NCBI GenBank assembly: GCA_021648685.1
Contig: JAKISI010000020.1
Location: forward strand, 1-48,911
Origin: Candidatus Polarisedimenticolaceae bacterium
GTDB taxonomy: Bacteria; Pseudomonadota; Gammaproteobacteria; Chromatiales; Chromatiaceae
Length of the DNA stretch: 48,911 bases
Reading direction: 5' to 3'
Shown: piece after piece, positions 43,479-48,911 of the stretch
How the letters are laid out: the number at the start of each line of letters is the position of its first letter
How positions within the stretch are numbered: position 1 is the first letter of the stretch
Program-made: the position numbers and the translations under genes
Notes under the pieces: model-generated
The model's database searches: none
What the model saw: only the letters and a program-made list of their open reading frames with translations
What the model was told of the DNA's origin: nothing

Positions 43479-45208
43479 AAAAAATTATTTTACCGGGCGC
43501 ACTGTTGGTCCTTATATTCCTGGCAGGTTGCAGTGATCACAATGGCGACCACAGCCATGCTCATGAAACAGAGAGTAACCCCTTCCATGGAGCTATTGAT
43601 AAGGTTGTGAGCTATTTCAAGGGCATCATGGTGGCAGACGACCACAGTCATAACCATGACAATGAAAGCGGCCATACTGCCACTGCTGATGAGATGGACG
43701 ATTTTAGCGGCATCGTAATGGACGACGAACAGGGTCACGATAGCCATGATGACCATGGCGGGGGCGACACCTCCATCGCAATCACCCATTTTACTGAAAC
43801 CACGGAGCTGTTTGTGGAGTTCCCGGCCTTTGTGGTGGGAGAGGCCTCCCCCTTCGCCGCTCATCTCACCCGGCTTGATAACTTCAAACCGGTTGCCGCT
43901 GGCCGCGTCACCGTGACCCTGCATGGCGGCGGCGCGCCGGATGAGATATTTAGTGTAAGCGCCCCCGGTACGGCCGGCATCTTTCGCCCGGTGGTTCAGC
44001 CCAGGCACCCGGTAACACGCCAGGTCACGCTACGCCTGCAAGGGGAAGGGCTGGATGCCGTTCATGAACTGGGACAACAGACCGTCTACCCCTCCCAGGC
44101 GGTGGTACTGGCCGAAATGGAGCCGCAGGAAACCCCTGAAGATACCATCTCCTACCTGAAGGAGCAGCAGTGGCAAGTCGATTTTGCATTAACAGAGGCT
44201 GTACTGGGTGAGTTACGCGCCAGCATTCAGGCTACCGGCACACTGCGCCCCCGGGCCGATGGCGAGGTCTATCTAAGCGCCACCAGCGCCGGACACCTGC
44301 AACGCAAAGGGAGCTTCCCCTACCCCGGCATGCAGGTCGAACGTGGCCAGCTGCTGGCCACCATTGCACCACGCTTTGGCGCTGGAGGTGATCTGGCCAC
44401 CCTGAAAGCCGCCCGCGACAAGGCACGTTCAGAATATCAACTGGCCGGACGCGAACGGTCACGCCTGGAAAAACTCTGGAAAGAGAAGGCGATCGCCCGG
44501 TATCGTCTGCATGAAGCCGAAAGTGCCGAAACGGTAGCGAAGGCCGAACTGGATGCTGCCGAGCGCCGCTATAAACAGAGCATGGGTGGCAAACACGTCG
44601 GCTCCGGTATCCCGATTCTCGCCCCCATCGACGGCCTGCTGGCGCGGGTGGATGTTGCACCAGGTCAGTATCTGCATGAAGGGGATCTGCTGTTTCACAT
44701 CGTCAACATCGACCGGCTCTGGCTGGAGGCGCGCATCGCCGAGGCCGATATCGGCGCTTTGCAGCAGCCCAGTGGGGCCTGGTTCACACTGGAGGGGTTT
44801 GAGCAGAGTTTCAGCACCTTCGATCTGGATGGTCGTCTGGTAGCGCTGGGTGGCACTATCGACCCGGTCTCACGCACCGCACCGCTGATTTTCGAGTTCA
44901 AAAACCCGGGGCAGCGCCTGCGCACCGGCATGTTTGCCAATGTGCGCGTCTATACCGGCCAGACCGCCCAGGGTGTGATGATTCCCGCCTCTGCGGTCTT
45001 CGACGATGGTGGGCAGGAGGTGGTCTACGTGATGCTGGGCGGTGAATCCTTTCAGCGCCGCCTAATCCGGTTGGGGATTCGTGATGGCGACCGGGTGCAG
45101 ATCAAGAGCGGAGTAGAGGCCGGTGAATATGTTGTCAGCCGTGGAGCCTATCTGGTTCGCCTTGCCTCCGCCTCACCTGCGGAAGCCGGCCACGGCCATG
45201 CGCATTAA
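43475..45208 (+). CDS. Heavy-metal RND adaptor, His-rich lipoprotein
   Basis: A 577-residue membrane-fusion protein. The lipobox is LIFLAGCSDH (Cys at about 19), so it is a lipoprotein anchored in the inner membrane. Residues about 20-105 hold dense His/Asp runs (DHNGDHSHAHE; DDHSHNHDNESGHTA; GHDSHDDHGGG), a metal-collecting region. A beta-rich segment (about 105-225) precedes the usual lipoyl, hairpin and barrel parts (ILAPIDGLLARVDVAPGQYL, RTGMFANVRVYTGQ, AGEYVVSRGAYLVRLA). The tail ends GHGHAH. It is longer than a standard adaptor because of the His-rich extension. It links the outer-membrane channel to the pump gene 137 bp downstream. Confidence 0.88.
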   Translation: MKKIILPGALLVLIFLAGCSDHNGDHSHAHETESNPFHGAIDKVVSYFKGIMVADDHSHNHDNESGHTATADEMDDFSGIVMDDEQGHDSHDDHGGGDTSIAITHFTETTELFVEFPAFVVGEASPFAAHLTRLDNFKPVAAGRVTVTLHGGGAPDEIFSVSAPGTAGIFRPVVQPRHPVTRQVTLRLQGEGLDAVHELGQQTVYPSQAVVLAEMEPQETPEDTISYLKEQQWQVDFALTEAVLGELRASIQATGTLRPRADGEVYLSATSAGHLQRKGSFPYPGMQVERGQLLATIAPRFGAGGDLATLKAARDKARSEYQLAGRERSRLEKLWKEKAIARYRLHEAESAETVAKAELDAAERRYKQSMGGKHVGSGIPILAPIDGLLARVDVAPGQYLHEGDLLFHIVNIDRLWLEARIAEADIGALQQPSGAWFTLEGFEQSFSTFDLDGRLVALGGTIDPVSRTAPLIFEFKNPGQRLRTGMFANVRVYTGQTAQGVMIPASAVFDDGGQEVVYVMLGGESFQRRLIRLGIRDGDRVQIKSGVEAGEYVVSRGAYLVRLASASPAEAGHGHAH

Positions 45209-45241
45209 CAGGCCGTTGAAGCGCCTCATGCAGCACGACCT

Positions 45242-45271
45242 CTCGTTCCCACGCTCCTGCGTGGGAACGAG
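45242..45271. repeat. Perfect hairpin copy of the dispersed repeat
   Basis: CTCGTTCCCACGC, a TCCT loop, then GCGTGGGAACGAG: 13-bp perfect arms. The same core forms the ends of the 88-bp element at 5251-5338. Here it lies in the 137-bp gap between adaptor and pump genes and could fold in mRNA, affecting relative expression. Confidence 0.85.
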
Positions 45272-45345
45272 AAAAAGCGGTCAACTGATTTTTCTAGGAT
45301 TAAGAGACCCTATTTGAAAAATACGACACTACGGATTACAAAACC

Positions 45346-48300
45346 ATGATCACCTCTACCATTCAATGGGCACTGAAAAACCGCCTCTTTGTCATCGTCG
45401 GCGCACTGTTGCTGCTATTCTGGGGCAGTTACGAAACCAGCCGTATGCCGGTTGATGTCTTCCCTGATCTGACTGCACCCACGGTCACGGTCGTCACCGA
45501 GGCGCACGGCATGGCACCCAAGGAGGTGGAGACCCTGGTCACGCTGCCGATCGAAAGTGCACTCAACGGGGCTTCCGGCGTACGCCGGGTGCGCTCCAAC
45601 ACCCAGGTCGGTATCTCCGTGGTCTATGCGGAGTTCGAGTGGGGTGTGGATATCTATCAGGCGCGACAGATCGTTTCAGAAAAGTTACAGGCAGTGAGAG
45701 GGAGACTGCCACCCGATATCCCCGCGCCAATACTGGCTCCGGTGGCATCCGTCATGGGCGAGATCATGTTTATTGCACTGAAGTCCGATCGCCACGATGC
45801 CATGGAGCTGAAGACCGCGGCCGACTGGACCTTGCGCCGCCGCCTGCTGGCGGTACCCGGTGTGGCTGAGGTGATTCCCAACGGGGGAGAGACCAAACAG
45901 TTTCAGGTATTGATCAAACCGGAACGGCTGGCCGCCTACCGGATTGGTCTCGATGAAGTCACCAGCGCGCTACGCGCCACCAACCAGAACTCCTCTGCCG
46001 GGTTCTATACCGAAGGCGGTCAGGAGTACCTGATTCAGGGGTTGGGGCGGGTGCACTCACCTGCGGATATCGGCAACACCCTGGTGGCCATGCGCGGCGG
46101 CGAACCGGTGCTGGTGCGCCATCTGGCCGAGGTGAAGATCGGCCCTGCGCCGATGCGCGGGGCCGCAGCCTACAATGGGCAGTCCGCAATCGTGTTGGGT
46201 ATCCAGAAGCAGCCCGGTGCCAACACGCTGGAGCTGACAGAGCGGCTGGACGGCGTGCTGGCCAATATCCAGGCCTCACTGCCCGCAGGGATGGAGATCG
46301 AGAGCCATCTCTTCCGTCAGGCAGATTTTATCTCGGTCTCCATCGACAACCTGCTGGCGGCACTGCTCGACGGCGCAATTCTGGTGATTGTCATTGTCTT
46401 CATCTTTCTCGCCAGTGGCCGCGCCACCGCCATCACGCTGGTGGCACTGCCGCTCTCACTGCTGGCGGCAGTGCTGGTGCTCAAGGCGATGGGAGCCACC
46501 ATCAACACCATGACCCTGGGGGGGCTGGCCATCGCTCTGGGGGCACTGGTGGATGATGCCATCATCGTGGTAGAGAACATTGTGCGGCGCATGCGTGAAA
46601 ACCAGCAGCGGCCGGCGGAACAACAGGCCCCGACCCTGCAAGTGGTGCGGCAGGCGACAGGTGAGATTCAGGCCTCCATCCTCTTCGCCACCATCATTAT
46701 CATGCTGGTATTTCTCCCACTCTTCTTCCTCAGCGGGGTGGAGAGCCGCCTGATGCAGCCCCTGGGTCTGGCCTATATCGTCGCCCTGGCCGCCTCACTG
46801 CTGGTGGCGATTACGGTGACACCGGTGCTCTGCACCCTGTTTCTGAAGAACTCCCGCATCATCACCAGCGGCCACGAAACCCGGCTGGTGATCTGGCTAA
46901 AAAAAGGCTACACGGTGCTGCTGGATGCCACCATCCGCCGCTGGCGGGCCGTCGCATTTCTCTCCTTTCTGGGGCTGTTGGCCACTGCCGTGGCACTAGG
47001 TTCGGCGGGGCGCTCTTTTCTGCCCAGCTTCAACGAAGGCAGCCTGACCGTCAGCGCCGTCACCCTGCCGGGAACCTCGCTGGAGCAATCCAATCTATTG
47101 GGTCAGCGGGTCGAGCAGATTCTGCTCTCCCATCCAGAGGTAGTCACCACTGCCCGTCGCACCGGACGCGCCGAGCTGGACCCTCACGCCCAGGGCATCC
47201 ACGCCTCGGAGATGGAGGTCAGCCTGAAGATGGGGGATCGCAGCAAAGAGGCGTTTCTCGCCGCACTGCGTGAGGATTTCGCCACTCTGCCGGGGATGAA
47301 CATCGTCATCGGCCAGCCCATCTCGCATCGCATCGACCACATGCTCTCCGGCACACGCGCCAATATCGCAGTGAAGATATTTGGTCACGATCTCTATCAA
47401 CTGCGCCGCATTGCGGAGCAGATCAAAGGGATCGCCGAGCAGGTGCCGGGGGCAGTTGATGTTGCCGCTGAGCAGCAGGCCGACATCCCCTTCCTCAGCG
47501 TCAAGTTCAAACGCGACTCCATTGCCCGCTACGGACTCACCGTGGGAGCAGTGGCCGAAGCGATTGAAACCGCCTTCTACGGCCAGTCGGTCTCAAGGGT
47601 GTTGGAGGGTGATGCCAGTTTTGATCTGGTAGTACGCTATGAGAGCAAGGTGCTGGAGAGCTTCGAGGCACTGCGCAGCACCCTGATCACCACCCCTTCC
47701 GGGGCGCAACTGCCGCTGCACAGCCTGGCCGAAGTGCACAAAGATCGCGGCCCCAACGCCATCAGCCGCGAAAATGTGCAGCGCAAGATCGTGGTGATGG
47801 TTAATGTGGCCGAGCGTGACCTGGGTGGGGTGGTCGATGAGATCCGTACCACCGTAGCCGCGCAGGTGGAGCTGCCTAAAGGCTATCACATCGAATACGG
47901 CGGCCAGTTCGAAAGCGCAGAAGAGGCCGCCCGTACCCTGGCGGTGTTGAGTTCGGTTGTCGTGGTCTTCATGTTCCTGCTGCTATTCGTCGCCTTTCAC
48001 TCCGCGCGGGATGCCTTTCTGGTCATGCTCAACCTGCCGCTGGCGCTGATGGGAGGCGTGGTGGGCATGTACCTGTCGGATGGCATCCTCTCCGTGGCTA
48101 CCCTGGTTGGTTTTATCACCCTCTTCGGTATCGCCACCCGCAATGGCGTCATGCTCATCGCCCATATCCATAACCTGACGGAACAGGAGCAGGTAGCCGA
48201 CCCCTTCGAAGCGGTACGCCGAGCCGCCATCGAACGGCTGATCCCGATCCTCATGACCGCACTGGCCACCGGTCTTGCGCTGGTGCCACTGGCACTGAGC

Positions 48301-48471
48301 GCCGGACAACCCGGCAGCGAGATCCAGGCTCCGATGGCAGTGGTGATTCTCTGGGGACTGTTGAGTTCAACTGTGCTTAATATGATTGTGGTGCCTGCCC
48401 TTTACCTACGCTTTGGCTCTATTAGCAGCAGGCGCGTGGTGGAGACCAACCCGCTGCCAGCGGTGCAATAA
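45346..48471 (+). CDS. Heavy-metal RND efflux pump (CzcA/CusA family)
   Basis: A 1041-residue, 12-TM proton-driven pump. Family marks are PVDVFPDLTAPTVTVVTEAH, TM4 ALGALVDDAIIVVENIVRRM, the periplasmic RRTGRAELDPHAQGIHASEM, PISHRIDHMLSGTRANIAVK, and EYGGQFESAEEAARTL. TM4 has the DD/E pair but Ala where CzcA has its first TM4 Asp (402, from memory), so metal choice is not plainly CzcA-like. Neither are the CusA methionine marks all present. His-rich partners upstream suggest a divalent metal. ATG 45346; no strong ribosome-binding site. Confidence 0.9.
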   Translation: MITSTIQWALKNRLFVIVGALLLLFWGSYETSRMPVDVFPDLTAPTVTVVTEAHGMAPKEVETLVTLPIESALNGASGVRRVRSNTQVGISVVYAEFEWGVDIYQARQIVSEKLQAVRGRLPPDIPAPILAPVASVMGEIMFIALKSDRHDAMELKTAADWTLRRRLLAVPGVAEVIPNGGETKQFQVLIKPERLAAYRIGLDEVTSALRATNQNSSAGFYTEGGQEYLIQGLGRVHSPADIGNTLVAMRGGEPVLVRHLAEVKIGPAPMRGAAAYNGQSAIVLGIQKQPGANTLELTERLDGVLANIQASLPAGMEIESHLFRQADFISVSIDNLLAALLDGAILVIVIVFIFLASGRATAITLVALPLSLLAAVLVLKAMGATINTMTLGGLAIALGALVDDAIIVVENIVRRMRENQQRPAEQQAPTLQVVRQATGEIQASILFATIIIMLVFLPLFFLSGVESRLMQPLGLAYIVALAASLLVAITVTPVLCTLFLKNSRIITSGHETRLVIWLKKGYTVLLDATIRRWRAVAFLSFLGLLATAVALGSAGRSFLPSFNEGSLTVSAVTLPGTSLEQSNLLGQRVEQILLSHPEVVTTARRTGRAELDPHAQGIHASEMEVSLKMGDRSKEAFLAALREDFATLPGMNIVIGQPISHRIDHMLSGTRANIAVKIFGHDLYQLRRIAEQIKGIAEQVPGAVDVAAEQQADIPFLSVKFKRDSIARYGLTVGAVAEAIETAFYGQSVSRVLEGDASFDLVVRYESKVLESFEALRSTLITTPSGAQLPLHSLAEVHKDRGPNAISRENVQRKIVVMVNVAERDLGGVVDEIRTTVAAQVELPKGYHIEYGGQFESAEEAARTLAVLSSVVVVFMFLLLFVAFHSARDAFLVMLNLPLALMGGVVGMYLSDGILSVATLVGFITLFGIATRNGVMLIAHIHNLTEQEQVADPFEAVRRAAIERLIPILMTALATGLALVPLALSAGQPGSEIQAPMAVVILWGLLSSTVLNMIVVPALYLRFGSISSRRVVETNPLPAVQ

Positions 48472-48522
48472 TATAATATGGGGCTATGCCATATTGAGTG
48501 GGGATACAGCTATTTTTCATAG

Positions 48523-48548
48523 ACACAGAGAACACAGAGAACACAGAG
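48523..48548. repeat. Short tandem repeat, 9-bp unit x3
   Basis: Three copies of ACACAGAG separated by single A residues (unit ACACAGAGA) directly abut the stop codon of the GxxExxY gene on the minus strand. Confidence 0.8.
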
Positions 48549-48911
48549 TTATCGTTTATAACGTTTAATTCCATTGACCAACCTGGATGTATTAAAATTT
48601 ATCAGTAATCCCGTAGAGATATGCGTTAATTTCAAATAGGTCAATATCTGTGCCTTATGGATCTTCAGTAATTTTTCAACCGATTTAAGTTCTAAAATTA
48701 GACAGTCATCCACCAGAAAATCAAGCCTGTAGCCACATTCAAGCTTAATATCCTTATACTGTATCGGAATGAGTGCCTGAAGAATAAAGGGTATATCCTT
48801 CATGCTTAGTTCATAAGCCAAACATTTCTCATAGGTGTTTTCTAACAATCCAGCACCCAATGTACGATGCACCTCAATAGCACAATCTATCACTGTTTCT
48901 GACAGCTCCTT
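48549..48911 (-). CDS. GxxExxY protein, 5' end outside window
   Basis: At least 121 residues. The visible part reads KELSETVIDCAIEVHRTLGA, then GLLENTYEKCLAYEL, the GxxExxY signature (GLLENTY). Later segments are IKLECGYRLDFLVDDCLILE with LKSVEKLLKIHKAQ, a D...ExK pattern like PD-(D/E)xK nucleases, and TGLLINF at the C-terminus. The GTG at 48893 is internal; the frame stays open to the window edge. Members are often mobile or repeat-associated and their function is not settled. A relic of the same family's tail lies at 5339-5445. Confidence 0.82.
   Translation of the reverse strand, partial: KELSETVIDCAIEVHRTLGAGLLENTYEKCLAYELSMKDIPFILQALIPIQYKDIKLECGYRLDFLVDDCLILELKSVEKLLKIHKAQILTYLKLTHISTGLLINFNTSRLVNGIKRYKR

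Noticed and set aside
48475-48495. Hairpin (AATATGG/CCATATT) after the second metal pump as a terminator
   Set aside because: A 7-bp AT-rich stem without a following T run; too weak to call.
48523-48548. Repeat array as a possible CRISPR
   Set aside because: Units are 9 bp with no unique spacers; a simple tandem repeat.

Overview
The window looks like a gammaproteobacterial chromosome segment, probably from a respiratory sulfur- or metal-habitat lineage. This rests on the gammaproteobacterial-type Nqr operon, several multihaem cytochromes, three RND efflux systems and a dispersed palindromic repeat of a kind common in such genomes. It is an inference; no rRNA or other taxonomic marker is present. 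I see no tRNA, rRNA, CRISPR array or complete insertion sequence.

Layout, left to right. (1) 1-6700: a small two-TM channel-like protein, then a complete nqrABCDEF operon for the Na+-pumping NADH:quinone reductase. The nqrE-nqrF junction is invaded by a palindromic repeat and the tail of a GxxExxY gene. (2) 6766-11665: a small CxxC protein, then a periplasmic cytochrome cluster: a 13-15-haem protein, a TPR protein, a TlpA-like protein lacking its CxxC fused to TPRs, an 8-haem cytochrome and a FAD oxidoreductase with a Cys-rich tail. (3) 11699-17571: a CusCBA-type Cu/Ag efflux operon. (4) 17596-25950: menaquinone synthesis (menA, menI-like thioesterase, menF, menD, menB, menG on +), facing a helical cytochrome and a fused menC-menE gene on -. 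No menH is present. (5) 26143-34552: a CPA1 antiporter, a TonB-dependent receptor with its own terminator, and an adaptor/pump pair of a drug-type RND system. (6) 34542-39256, - strand: a tight five-gene operon of a periplasmic anchored protein, a NapH-like membrane polyferredoxin, a single-subunit 2-hydroxyacyl-CoA dehydratase/double-cubane-type Fe-S protein, its BadF-type ATPase activator and a CcdA/TauE-like membrane protein. (7) 39887-41652: a CBS-domain protein and a cardiolipin-synthase-like phospholipase D. (8) 41717-48471: a His-rich membrane protein followed by a second heavy-metal RND operon whose adaptor is a His-rich lipoprotein. (9) The right edge cuts through a GxxExxY gene.

How it fits together: Nqr feeds electrons into the quinone pool, the men genes supply menaquinone, and the cytochromes and NapH-like protein are plausible quinone-linked or periplasmic electron carriers. 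The metal pumps protect the cell envelope. The most unusual unit is the 34542-39256 operon. It pairs an ATP-dependent low-potential reductase with a membrane ferredoxin and periplasmic partners, and its substrate is unknown. Other notable points are the menC-menE fusion, the Bacteroidetes/Chlorobi-like character of the men proteins, and the composite relic between nqrE and nqrF.
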